64,000 nt of DNA, from the NCBI GenBank assembly GCA_013398175.1, contig VZRZ01007414.1:247147-311146 (forward strand). The letters are read 5' to 3'. A program made the translations under genes and the position numbers. This DNA is from Climacteris rufus (Eukaryota > Chordata > Aves > Passeriformes > Climacteridae). A model generated the notes under the pieces. The model saw only the letters and a list, made by a program, of their open reading frames with translations. It did not search any database and was not told the DNA's origin. Each line of letters starts with the position of its first letter. Positions within the stretch are counted from its first letter, which is position 1. Below are positions 12,030 to 23,874 of the stretch, piece after piece.

Positions 12030-12407
12030 CATTCGCAGAAAGAGTTAGCAGATTTTTTTTCCCCAAATCCTGCAGTTGGCTATGATGATGCAGTAGGTTA
12101 TGATTTAGAGTACTTTTTCTCAGTGAAAAGTTTTGAAAAGTTTGGCAAAAGTGAAGAAAATACTTTGCTTTGTGTCAAAATTTGTAATGAAAGAATAAAC
12201 CTCCACATTCATTCTCGGCAATTTTCAAAACGACACCACTGTAATAGAGGAAATGTTTAATACTGGAAGGCTGACGCAGGTCTGCTTTGGAGTTACACCG
12301 GGAGCTGGCCTGACTTCCCATTGCCCTCTGCTTCGGGCAGAACTGAGCCCTGACACAGCCAGACAACCACTTTGGGGCATAACACGCAAACCAAATTACC
12401 TCTCTTG
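12030..12407. other. Sequence between the duplication and the CpG island
   Basis: Unique, moderately AT-rich DNA that rises in GC towards the island. No gene or repeat was recognised. It is the likely distal promoter region of KCNS3. Confidence 0.5.
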
Positions 12408-13213
12408 CGGCGTGCGGGGGACACTCCGCATCTCAGGCCGCCCCGGCAGCAAACCAAGCCGCCTATGTGCCGCTTCAGCAGAGCAGCGCTGGGGATCAAT
12501 GGCAGATCAATCCCTTGGCGCTGCAGCTCCGGGCGCAGTCCCGGCCCCGCCGCGGCACAAAAGCGGCAGCTGAGAGCCCCGCAGCCCGGAGTGCGGGCAC
12601 GGACGGCACGGGCAGCGCTTGCTCCGCGGCGCTGCCGCAGCCCCGGCCGGGAGGGGCCGCCCCCAGCCCGCTCCGCCTGGGCAGCATCGCCCCTTCGGAC
12701 GGGCTGCCCCCTTCGCTCCTTCCCCCGAGCCGCGGGAGAGCGCGGAACTGCCGGGGGAGCCTGGTGGGTGCTGCGGGAGCGAGCGGCGCGGCCAGGTCCC
12801 CACGCGTGCTCCGGGCACGGGACCTGCGAGGGTGCGGGACTCCCCGAGGGGACTGAGCGGGAGCGACAGGCAAAGTGCGGGAACTCTTCGGGAGAGAACA
12901 GGGAGCCTTAGGGGCGGGATCCCCCGCAGCCACGGAGCAGGATCCCCAGGGCGTGGAGCGGGACTTTTGGGGAGCACAGACCGTCCGGGCATGAGCGGAG
13001 CGGGACCCCCGGAGGCAAGGCGGCACCTCTCGGGCCCGGGGCAGAACCACGCGGTGAGGAGCGGGACCCCCGGGGGCTCCGGCAGCGCCCGCCCCGCCGG
13101 GAGGCTCCGTGCTCGCTGCTCGCCGGGGCGGGAGCGGGGCGCGGGCCCGGGGGATGCCCGGGCACGGGGAGGGGACTGGCCTGAGCCCGCCTGCCGCCGC
13201 CTGCGTTCCCCTC

Positions 13214-13229
13214 NNNNNNNNNNNNNNNN
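13214..13229. other. Assembly gap of 16 N inside the CpG island
   Basis: Sixteen undetermined bases lie in the most GC-rich part of the island, only 12 bases before the candidate donor of exon 1. GC-rich promoters are often lost in avian assemblies, so the real missing length may differ from 16. Confidence 0.95.
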
Positions 13230-13235
13230 CCGCGG

Positions 13236-13247
13236 CTCCAGGTAGGC
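13236..13247 (+). promoter_or_regulatory. KCNS3: Candidate 5' splice site of KCNS3 exon 1
   Basis: The sequence ctccag|gtaggc matches the vertebrate donor consensus (CAG|GTRRG) except at one position. It would end a non-coding exon at 13241 and start an intron of about 17.66 kb that closes at the acceptor at 30899. A weaker donor-like site (gcg|gtgagg) occurs near 13053. Confidence 0.5.
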
Positions 13248-16200
13248 AGCGCTGCCCGCCCGCTGCCCCGGCCCGGGCGGGACGGCCCCGGGGTCGCGGC
13301 TTGGCGGTGGGCGGGGAGAGCGCCGGGTCCGGCCCGGCTCCGCGCGGTGCTGGAGGTGCGGTGTTTACCCGCGCGTTTTGCGGGGCAAACAGACGGGGAA
13401 GGAGGAGGAGGAGAGGGGGTGCAGGGGATGCCGCCGGCGGCATCCGCGCTGCTCCGCCGGAGTCTTGCCCTGAGCTGTTCGTCTCTGCAGGGAGGCTGCT
13501 CCGGGGCTCGGGCACCGCTCTGGATCCCGAGGAGCCGCGTCCCGTCGAGCTCTCCGCGGCTGCTGTGTAATGGTCTGCGCGGGAGCGTATCGATAGCGAT
13601 GCCTCCGAGTCCTTTCGCATTGCAGCGCTCTGCCTTGTCTTTGAGAAACTGGTTTAGCTTAAAAAGTAAACTCGATTTGAGCAGACGGGCATGGCTTCAG
13701 TAGCCTCTATGGTTAAGGAAATGTGAGAGAAGTTTTGTTACTCTGCCTGTCCGATTTAAAGTAGACTTAGTAAGTTGGGGATAGTTAACTAGATTTTAGA
13801 ACCAGGTGGATTTTGAATGAGCTTTCTCTTTTTATAAACTACTTTTTAATATGCGTCTGTAGGACAGCAAAACCTCTTATTGCTTATTTTCTGGATTTTC
13901 TTTCCTGCGAGATTGCTCTGTGTCAGTACTATTTTTCATTTGCCTAATGCAAAGCACAGCTGCTGGTTATTCTGGGAGCTGAACTCCAGAGTGTCTGCTG
14001 GGGAAGGTAGACCTCAAGATCTGAGCAGCGGCAGTGTATTGATTCCATTAGAGGAATTTACAGATCTGCCGACAGATTCCTTTTAACACAGTCGCTTTCC
14101 CAGAATTAAAGTTCTCCTCCGAGTGCCTGTCGCCGGTCTAGGCCAATAGATGGCATAAGGCACTCAGGCTAGCGTCCTAAGGGGACAGAGGAGCAAGGAG
14201 ACCTTTTGTGCGGGAGCCAGGAGTTTCCGAGAGGATGTGGGAGTCAGATTCTGGGTGTCTGACTTGGGATATCTTGGGCAGACCTCATTTTCACAGACAT
14301 GTCGTGGCCCACTCATTTTCCTCAGTGACAACTGCAGCATTTTCCAAAATCCTTCTCACTTCCAATCAGTCGGGGTTAAATCACTTATAGTTTTGGTAGG
14401 ATTTGATCTGCGTTGATATCAAAGCTAGGAGGTAGAGGTGACTTTTCAACTTTGTAAGGTGTATTTAGTATTTTCTGCTGGGGGGAAGCTGCCCATTGCA
14501 GCAGTGTTGAAACCAGTAATCATTTAGGGGAGTGAGAGACAATTGGATTATAAGGAAGAAACTTTTTAGTTTTTGTATCTAAATTTCTGCTGAGATAGCA
14601 CTGTGGGTAGACAAAACTTATGTTCTGAAATTGTGTAAATTATTTGAATATAGGTAGGTAGCTAAATGATGATAAAAGAGCTTTACTGACAGTAATCATA
14701 CCTAACTTTTACGAGGGTGCTTCTTAGCTATAGATTTCAAAACAGTTCTTTTTAAAAAGAAGTTGGTTTTTTTTTCAATTTCAGAAATTGAAGTATGGGG
14801 AAGGTCAAGAAATAGTATCAGGTTTTGTAAGTCACAGTTCTTTACCTGTCTGTTAGATCTGCTTTATACAGTCTGGACTGATTTGTTTAAGTGGGTTTTG
14901 CAATAAAAAAAAATCTATATGTATTCATAGCAGAGAACATTAAAGCTCTTTTTTAAGAGACCTTCTTCCTTGTCTATAAATGTCTATGTCTTGTTACCTG
15001 TCTCAGCACTAAGGCAACCTATAGAAATTGTAGCAGCCCTTCAACTTCCTATTTGTGAGTGTGGGCACAAGAAAATCAATGAACAGCTTTCAGCTGAGCT
15101 GATGCAAACTCCAGTGTGATCCCTAGCATTAATCCTGGGACAGGTGAGGTCAGATATTTTACTAAAATGTCCTTTGTAGAAACAGAGAGGTCCTAAAGGA
15201 GAAGCAATTATTTGCTCACCCTCTCTAGGACTTAGCAACTTTCCCAGGGCAAGAAGAATAAAACCACCTTAAACCTGCAAAGGTGACAAATCGGTATTTA
15301 GCCACCAGTATCACCTTAGTCAGCCATAGGCAGGGTAAAATCAACTATTGACACTCAGTGCCAAGCCTATTCAGCCTCAGTGCAAAACAAGGGTCAGCAG
15401 TGACTGAGCTGATCTGCAGAGGCACCTTAAACCTGCTTGGGGAGTGGAGACAACCAGGCTTTCCCCACTCAGCACTGGTGCATTTGCCAGAGGTGTGCTT
15501 TTTGTTCTGGCTGAGCCCCCAGCCAGGCTGGTGTTGGACACGTGTCCTGCCTCTGTGCTGGGATCCCGGCCAGACACCGCTGCCACTGCTCCCCTGGCTG
15601 CTGTTGGCATCCCAGTCCCTGCCAGATGGGCAAGCTGAGCCCACAGGCTCTCAGGTGAAGTAAGGGCTGCTAACAAGGAGAGGGTGTGAAAGAAAGGCAG
15701 ATGCTCTGCAGGGTCTGGTGTGGGTCAGGGTCAGAGGGAGAAGCAGACCATATCCTGTTGGGAAATACCCTTACTAGGCAGTCTAACCTTCAGCTTGGTT
15801 ACTTGAAAACAGGTTGAGGCCACGCTTTCTATCTTTTCTCCTGGCATCCCTGTTTGTCTAAGCCCCTTTGTTTGCAGCATGTCTCCTGTCCAAAGGCTCT
15901 TGATTTAAGGAACTTGTTTACTTCCTATTGGGGCACATATATTAAAAAGGTCTGCCCAAGGCTAATGACTAGAAACAAGGCTCAAGTCTCTAAACTCGCA
16001 TCATTCTCTGCCTTGCAAATTTGCAGTTGTGGGAGTCTGCCAAGGACACAAAATAAAACAGAACTCATGAATAAATAAAATGTATTCCACTAATCTGTGG
16101 ATATTTTCTTTTTATCTTGCCTTTGCCCCATCTCTTTATTTTTGTTTCTTGCTCTTCATCTATTTTTTTTTCTGTTAAGCCTTGCCTTTTAATTTATGGA

Positions 16201-17650
16201 ATCATCTTGTTTTCTTCCTTCTTTACTTTCTGAGGGGGAAAACCCCTTGAGAAAACCAGGCAGGATGCTGTCATTGCCATTGCCTGGTTCTGTGTGGAGG
16301 ACCACATCCTCAGCTGACAGAAACCGTCCTTGACTTTTCCCAGTCAATGGTTCTGCATCAGTTAATGCCAGGAAATCATCTGCTTCAAGGTACCTCAGTT
16401 TGTTGCTCTGTTCTTTACCATTTTTACTTCTTTGTACTCCATTTCCTTCTGGTCCTTTTCAGTTTCCCATATTTTACTGATGCTTCTTTCTTTAATACTG
16501 TACTTTCCATTTTATGTGAATACGTTCTGCTCATCTTGTCTCATTTATAATGTACCTGAAGTCATAACAGCAGTGAGTTAAACTGCTGTCATCTGTCATT
16601 TGTGGATAACTTGCTCATTTTTCTTACAAGGGAGTTCTGTGTGTGACAGTTGCTTGTAAAGATTTTCTTTTGTTTTTCATTCTGTTCTAGAAGAGATGAC
16701 TTCTAGAATATTTCTCTTGCTTGCAGAGGGAGATGTTGTGTTGGTCCTTAGTTTCTGAGGGAGCTCATTCTACAGTCATTTTCAAGAGAAATCTGTCTTC
16801 TGGGAAGATGAGCTTTGTGACTTATGTTAGAAGGTTCCATTGTGGTCACTGTTCTTTTTCTGCTTAGTTTGCTGTGGATTTTGGGCCATTTCCTTCCTAA
16901 TGCCTGAGACCCTGATTTTCGTGCACTGTTCTGCAAGGAGCTTGGGTAAGTCTGTTGGGAGTAAACATGGTGGTCTCTGTGGTTGGTAATACTGATCTAA
17001 AGATTTGTGGAAGGGGTCATTCATTTTGGCCTTTCTAAATTGTTTTCCTCACTGACGTCTATCTGCTGGATATTTCTGATGTCCTTGGTCTTGGCATGAA
17101 TTTCTGTTCTCCATCTTTTTATCCACAAATTCTCCATCTCATCTCCTTGCTTTTCACACTAAGATGCCTTATGCACTTTGCCTTCCCATCCCTGGCAGGT
17201 GAGTGGGGACTGAGGTGTGAGGTCTTGGTTCATCAGCTCTCATAGCTGCTGAGGAATTTCTGGGGAGGGCCTCAAGGGGAGTCCACAAAGGCTCAGCCCT
17301 TTGGACCTCCTTCTGCTGAGAGCAGCTACGTGCCCTGGCTGCAGACATCAGCCTGACTTTGGCTTGCTTGGTGTCTGTTGCCATCTCCTCCATGTAGGTT
17401 TGTGTCTTAAAGGTTGATCTTGGGCAGGGAGAGCTACTGGATTGTGAATCCCCCAGAAGTGATCCACGTGTAGTGGCAGATGGGCAGCCTGGGACCATCC
17501 ACACCTCTGCCAGCACAGCGAGAGTTGTTCCCTCTCACCCTGTGAGGGGTTGTGCTGGCAAGGTGTGAGTGCTCTGGAGGTGCCCTTGTGCAGCTGGGGC
17601 TGTGTGTGCTCTGAACAGGATTGTCTTAGGGTGATGGCTAATAAATTAAC

Positions 17651-17680
17651 TTTTCTTTTTTTTTTTTTTTTTCCTTTTTT
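17651..17680. repeat. Poly-T tract
   Basis: A run of T interrupted by only a few C residues. On the minus strand it would be a poly(A)-like stretch, but no retroposed gene body is recognised beside it. Confidence 0.85.
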
Positions 17681-20600
17681 GGAGAAGTTTTGGTCTTACC
17701 AGTCTGCCAGTAAAAACCAGCAGAGGCCACAGGGACAAGATGGAGTGTGGTTCATGTAAGGAGGATAGGTTATTTATGATCTCAGGCAGGATTTTGCTTC
17801 TCCTTTTTCACTTGTTTACTTTTCTATCCTTTGTTCATCAACTTGGACAAACAATTTAGATGCCAACTGATCTCTTAAAAACTGGTTAATTCTTCTATGT
17901 GTTTAATCATTCTAGCCCAGTGCTACTCTAATGACAGCCTCAGAGCTCAACCTGTGCTGAGGATTGCTTGTCTTCTCTTTTGGTTCTCACTAAAAGCAAA
18001 GCAAGGACAAAGGTTGTATGAATTTGGGAATGTTGAAGTAGAACATGCTGACCTGCTACATGACATTGAACAGGTCACATCTCAAGTCTCAGGTTCAGCT
18101 TCCAAAGCATGGAGCTCAAGGCAGTGCCTTACAGCACTTGCAAATTAATGAAGTGCTATGAGATTTATAGACAAAACTATCTTGTATGTCAGTCTTGTGA
18201 AACTTAGTATTGGCAATTTGCTACCCCATATAGGAGGCATTTCATGTATCTCTGTTTTTTGTCCTTGGAGCCTAACAAATTGATTGTTGATGTTCATGTA
18301 AGTACAGGCAGGTTACCTGTGGGAGGCAGATAACCAGCGCAGGAAAAATCTATGACAGCTTTGATTTCCATGGAGCAGTTAAGACACAGCCTGGGTCGTT
18401 TCATAGAAATTGGAAGCACTTCTGATTGTTCTGCTCTGCTATTTGCTTCTCTTCTACCTCCTCTCCTCGAGCAGACAAGAACTGTTGCTGCTTCCTGCAG
18501 TGTTAACTGCTGTGAAGGCTTCAGCTCTGAAACCTTGGTACCAAGGCAGGGTGTGTTGCAGAGGGCAAGGGGATTCTCACGACTTCAGTGAGAGAAGAAT
18601 CAACTTCATAGTTTGTGAGATGCAGTGATAAATCTACAATATTACTTTTGTGGACAATAGCTGTCAATTAGTACGTTTAAGACGGGTGGTGGAGGATTGG
18701 GTATGTCCCAAAGAAGACTCCTTTTTATTGAAGGCTCTATTTTATCTTTTATGTATAAATTTTAAATTCTTCAGTTATCTCAATCAGTTACTGCTGATTT
18801 AATTAGATTACGATTTCAAAGCTGCTTTGTAATTTTATGAACTCCATTTATTACCAGTCGAGGGAAGAGCAAATAGAGCCATAAGTTAGGTTTTCATTTT
18901 GAAAACAGCTCACTCATTACTGCAGCACAAATGTAAATCAGTCCTCCATGGTTTAGCCCTAGCTAGTGACAAGCATTGAATGATGGTTTCAGCATGACAT
19001 TTTAGGGGCAGACACCTTTTCCCTTGAATAAGCTGCTGAAAACAATGCTGCCTTGTGTATTCTTCTTAAGCTAAGACGATCTGTGTATCTCCCTGTCCAG
19101 TGCAATGTTTACTCTGAAAAGGACAGCCAGCATGGATCAATACTGTCCTTTTAATTCACCCATGAAATTGGTAAAAGCTTGAGCTGGACAAGGGGGATAG
19201 AATGAGCTCTTGCTGATATTTCAGTACAGTGCTATAATGGTGTTTATGGAAACAGTAATGGTGTTTATGTTCTCACTGTAAGCTGTTCTTTTCAGGGAGT
19301 CATGATTTTGTTTTACAGTTTGTTGTAGGTTAGGCCAGGGCAGAGAGAAGTTTTCCCCACTTACTTTGATTAACTTGTTACGATGACAGAAAAGAACAAA
19401 ACAAAGGACAAATTAGCTCATAGTATGTTTGGTGCTGAGTTATTGTGGATTCATATTGAAACCTGTGAATCTTGAAAATGAGAAAAGCTTAATCTGCAAG
19501 CACTTCCTGCTAGGCAAAGTGCTTGTTCCTGGGTCTCTGGGTTGCTCCATCCATCTCCTGGCCATGAAGCCAGCCTTTTCTGAGGTCATCTGTAACTGCT
19601 AGAGGCAGGAAATGCATTTCAGCCTTCTTAAGCTATCACTTGTCTTTGGAGCTGAGCTAAAGCTCCAGTTCAAGGTAAGACTTAAGCACAGTTTTATTCA
19701 TTAGCTTATAAGAAGTTCCATGCAACTTGAAAAGACTCTTTTTGCTTGTGGATATTCAACTCTATCAGAAAACTTTGGACCAAGTCTCTGAAAAATTTGG
19801 ACTGAGTCTCAGCTGGCACCTCTAAAAGCTTCTGGCCCTGAGACTTAGCTCTTAGGCAATCAGACATGTTTCTCTTTGTGATAAATCTTACTGATTGCAG
19901 CTGATATCAAGGGTTTATGTATTCAGATACAAAGTCTGGGGCCTGTAGGAAAATGCCTCACAAATGAAGCAAGAGGCAGAATTCTTCATTTTTCTCTCCA
20001 GAATTTTACTGAGCACATACTGAACTACTTCATTTAAAAGTAAGCAGAAAGAAAAAAAATAAAATTTTAGGTATCTTCTTTTTCTTTCTAGAGTTGTAGA
20101 CTAGCACTGCCTTTAAGGCCAAAGAAGTTTTTGCTTACAGTGATATTCATTGGTACTTTGCTTCAAGCAGCAGATTATAAAGGGAAACTACTAACTGGAC
20201 CCAAATATATATTGCTCTTAGTTTCTTCCAATGCACTGCATATGATAATTAACTCTAGTTCTTTTTTGGAATACAACTAGTCAGGATCTTCTGTCTTCTT
20301 CTGGACCTCTTGGTCTGTACTGCATCCATATTGTGGTGCCTTAGATAACTTGTTGGCTTGTTGTGGGAGTTTATGAAACTATCTAGCTGAAGTTTAGCCC
20401 AGGCCAAAACCTAAGAAATCCCTTGTCCTGTTAGAGTCTTCCACAAAACATGTACTAATTTTGTGGAATTAGGATTTATCCAGCCACATGCCTTCATTTT
20501 TCTTCTCTGGACATTTGTCATATTAAACATTAGAAAAATATGTTTGTCAAAACAAGGTGGGAGAAGTAAGGAGAGAAAGGGCTGGATTCTGACTTATGAA

Positions 20601-21275
20601 ATTCTTTCTAGTCTGGTTGGGCTTTATATCTGTTCCAAACTTTCTGTCATTGGAAGACAATAGTGAAAATTGCACCTGAGTAACTTGCTAGGATTCGACA
20701 TTGAGTTGATTAAATGGCTATATTGTTATGGGCTGTGCAAACACATGTATTAGCCAGAATCCAGCCCACACACGTAGCACCTCTAGTACCTTACAGATTG
20801 TGCCAGTGTGTGGTATTATTTTTCATATGTAAATGCAGGTGATAGTGGCTACTCAACACTTCCTGAAGAAACAATGGGTGATAATACTGACATGCTGAAA
20901 TGAATTGCACTGGTTAGGACTGATGGTTATTTTGTGAAAAACTTATTTGCTGGCTGTTCCTTTTTGTGTGCAATGACAATGACTCCGCTTCTACGAATAT
21001 TTAGTTGAACAGTGGTACAGTGATGCAATTTTGTATTTTAGCCTGTGTGTACTTGCTTCACACATTTTCTGGCAAATGTTCTTTCCGCTGAATGCTTTGT
21101 GGGGACAGCCAAGTTGAAATAAACAGGGAAAATACCTTTGCTTTTTGAGGACTGAGATGGCTAACAATACACTGATACACTGAAGGGATGCTGCTAAAAG
21201 GGATGTCAGCATCCTGGAGAGACTCTATCTGGGATGAAGTATCCCCATGCAACAGTTTGGGGGGCTGATTGAATA

Positions 21276-21622
21276 GAATGCGGCTCTGTAGAGAAGGACA
21301 TGGGCATCAGCAGGTAGCATGTAGAACATGAGTGAGCATTGTGCCCTCTCAGCAAAGGCCACCTGCATCCTGGGCAAGGCTGTAGCAAACAAGTCCACAG
21401 AAGGAGTCACTGAACCCAAACCGGAGCAAAAGAGTGTCTAACTAGACTTTAGGAAAAATATTTTTACCATAAGAGAAGTCCAGCTGGACCAGGTTACTGG
21501 AAAGTTTGGGAAATTTTGGAGATATTAAAAAAATCAATTTGTTCTGTACAGCCTGCTTTAACTGCACAAGCTTTGAACATTGGGTAGGACAAGACGACCT
21601 CCAAAGGTTTTTTTCACCCCAA
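21276..21622 (+). repeat. CR1 LINE 3' region, degraded
   Basis: Phrases such as 'gaacatgagtgagcattgtg', 'ggccacctgcatcctgggc' and 'gacgacctccaaaggttttt' follow the order found in the 3' part of avian CR1 elements. It is diverged, lacks clear terminal octamers, and lies in the sense direction of KCNS3 within its intron. Confidence 0.65.
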
Positions 21623-23844
21623 ATTAGTTGGTGATACTGTGTGGAAAGTCAGGAGGAGTGGTGTAACTAAACGATGTCCAGTGTAGGAGCCATGAGCATG
21701 TACCTACATCTTTGGCTCCAGGAAATGGAGGCTTCTAGAGGCCTCAGTGTGGGTAAGGTTAGCACCGTGACTCCAAACTGTACGTCTCCCCAGCTTGCAT
21801 CCAAGTTTGTCTCCCACTGTGAGATGGCACCTGATGCTCACAGCAGGCTGGCTTGACCTGGTTTGACCAGCTCCCAGTGTTGGCTGGGCTGCATCCAACT
21901 CCTTTTCTGCATCCAGCGGTTTATAGGCTAAAGAAAGTGTCTCTTGCAGATATTTTCTCTAGCTGCTTCTACATATCCTTCCTTAGCCTGTGGTCTCGTG
22001 TCATGCGTGCTAACACATTGTAAAAGTTAGTTGGATGCTTTGAAAGTTATTGTTGGATTGAAGCAGACTGCAGGATTTACATGTGAGTGAGATTGGGAGC
22101 TCTGCTTCAGAGTTGTCTGGGGTCAAGAGAATTTATATTGAACAACACAGAGTCCTCTGGTGAGATTAACATGCTGCAAACACAATCAGTTTTTACAGAT
22201 TTTCAGTTGAAGGTTTCACTCAAAATATCCACAATAACAATTGCTTGTGTTCTTGTTGCCTAAGAGACTCTGAATATCTTGGAGAACTTCACTGTGGTAA
22301 AGAAAACCTTTGTTTATCTCTGAAATTAATAGGATTTTTTCAAAACATAAAAAAATAGATGCTATGTAACTTTATCTACTCAGACTGCCAAGTAAAGTTA
22401 GATATATAGCTAAAGAAGAAATGGAATTGTTGTGGAGAACTTGTAGATAACTTGTTTCTGCTGTGAAAGATCAGTGACTCCATCCCCTTCCAGATCTGCT
22501 CTAAGTGTACACATCCATGGGTCTGAACAGCAGCTTGGCACGCTTAAGTGGATGTTAGGAAAAGAACTTTGAGAGAACAAGGGCATTCGAACACTGGACC
22601 AAATTCCACATCCACTCTGGACATGCTTTATCATGGGAGGTTAACTAAACATCTGCCAAAAATTGTCTGGAAGTAGCTGATCCTGCCTTGAGGTGGGAGA
22701 TGAATTGAATTGAGGGGGACTCCTCAAGGTCCATTCTAAACCTATTTTCTGTATTCAATAGTATATGACTAATGTAAGCACCATATTTATAAATAAATAA
22801 AAGAACTACAACAAATGGACTGAGTTACAGCCAGAACAACATTGTGGGGAGAGAATGTTTTTCCAAGCAGCTTCTCCCAAACCAGGACTTTGCAGAACAA
22901 AACTATAATGGATTCAAAAGTTACGCGTAGCCGGGCGAGTGGGTTAGCCCTGTGCTCTGCAGATGAATTGCGCTTTTAGCTCTTCTGCTCCTGTGGCTGC
23001 TGCTAGTGAAGCTGTGGCTGGTGGCACAGGCAGGACTGATTTTAGGACTCCTAACACTTTTTTTCTGCCATAATGGGTTACAACATAATCCTGGTGTTTA
23101 TTTTTGTATGTCTCTTGCCAGGTTAAGTTGGAAAAAACATACTTTATGGGCTGCATAGGTTTTTAAATCATCCAGAACAACTTTTTCACCCTGTGACACT
23201 GACTGTTGTGATTGAACTTTGTGTTCTCTAAAAATATTACCTTGCTTCCAAAACTGAAAAAATAAAAAAAAGGAAATGGAAAGAGAAAGAGAAAGATTAG
23301 GAGTGGGAAGAGATAATCTGGGTTTAGAAATGATCAACAGTTCTGCCTTCTGTACTAGGAATTGGAGGACAAGTCCTCAGACTCCAAAGTGAGAAATAAC
23401 TAGTTTTACTTTGCAATCGGGAAATAGAGGATGGATTAATGAATGGAAAATTTTAAGTATCAGATCAGTCTTCTTGGCAGTGAGTTAAATACTAATTTTA
23501 ACACTCTATACCACTCCCAGAAGAGAGAAGAATATTCTAAATTGCACCAAGCTCTGTATTATTCTCCTAAACATGGAAGAGTTATGGCTCAATGTGGGTA
23601 TAATTTGCCTCTGTGCAGAGGCTTATGAACCATTAACACTCTTCTTGAAAACCCAGAAAAGTCTTAAATGGTTCATGGACCTGTGTATTAGAGAAAATAC
23701 ATCATGTCTAATTGTTCACCCTGTTATGTTAGACTTGGAGGGGTTGTAGTGGTGGGATAGATGGGGTAATTTCTCACCTCTGCCATCGTAGTCTCTCGAT
23801 ACAACCACTGTCACTTGAAACTGCACTATAAATGCAGAAATTTC

Positions 23845-23874
23845 TATTGTAGATAATTTCTATTGTAGATAAAT
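23845..23874. repeat. Short tandem duplication, about 15-16 bp unit
   Basis: The phrase atttctattgtagata occurs twice back to back, immediately before a T11 tract and the motif gaaccctgtatgt discussed under findings. It could be replication slippage or a small insertion duplication. Confidence 0.7.

Larger units (their letters stand above)
12408..13610 (+). promoter_or_regulatory. KCNS3: CpG island, probable KCNS3 promoter and first exon
   Basis: About 1.2 kb is strongly GC-rich and dense in CpG, in sharp contrast to the AT-rich flanks. It contains several GC boxes (gggcggg, for example near 12912, 13124 and 13308) and no evident TATA box, as in many broad vertebrate promoters. It lies 17.3 kb upstream of the KCNS3 coding exon on the same strand, and a good splice donor sits at 13241/13242. 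Mammalian KCNS3 has non-coding 5' exons and one coding exon, so this layout fits. The long open frames here (up to 374 codons on the minus strand) come from GC-rich sequence poor in stop codons and cross the N gap; they are not called as genes. Assigning the island to KCNS3 is inference, and the start site cannot be placed. Confidence 0.75.

Noticed and set aside
12496..13620. Open frame of 374 codons on the minus strand, with several other long frames in the same place
   Set aside because: It lies in a CpG island poor in stop codons, crosses the N gap, is rich in P, R, A and G, and shows no domain. Frames open on both strands at once are typical of such composition.
15345..15676. Opposite open frames of about 100 codons in a GC-richer intronic patch
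   Set aside because: Both strands are open together and no family is recognised; likely compositional.
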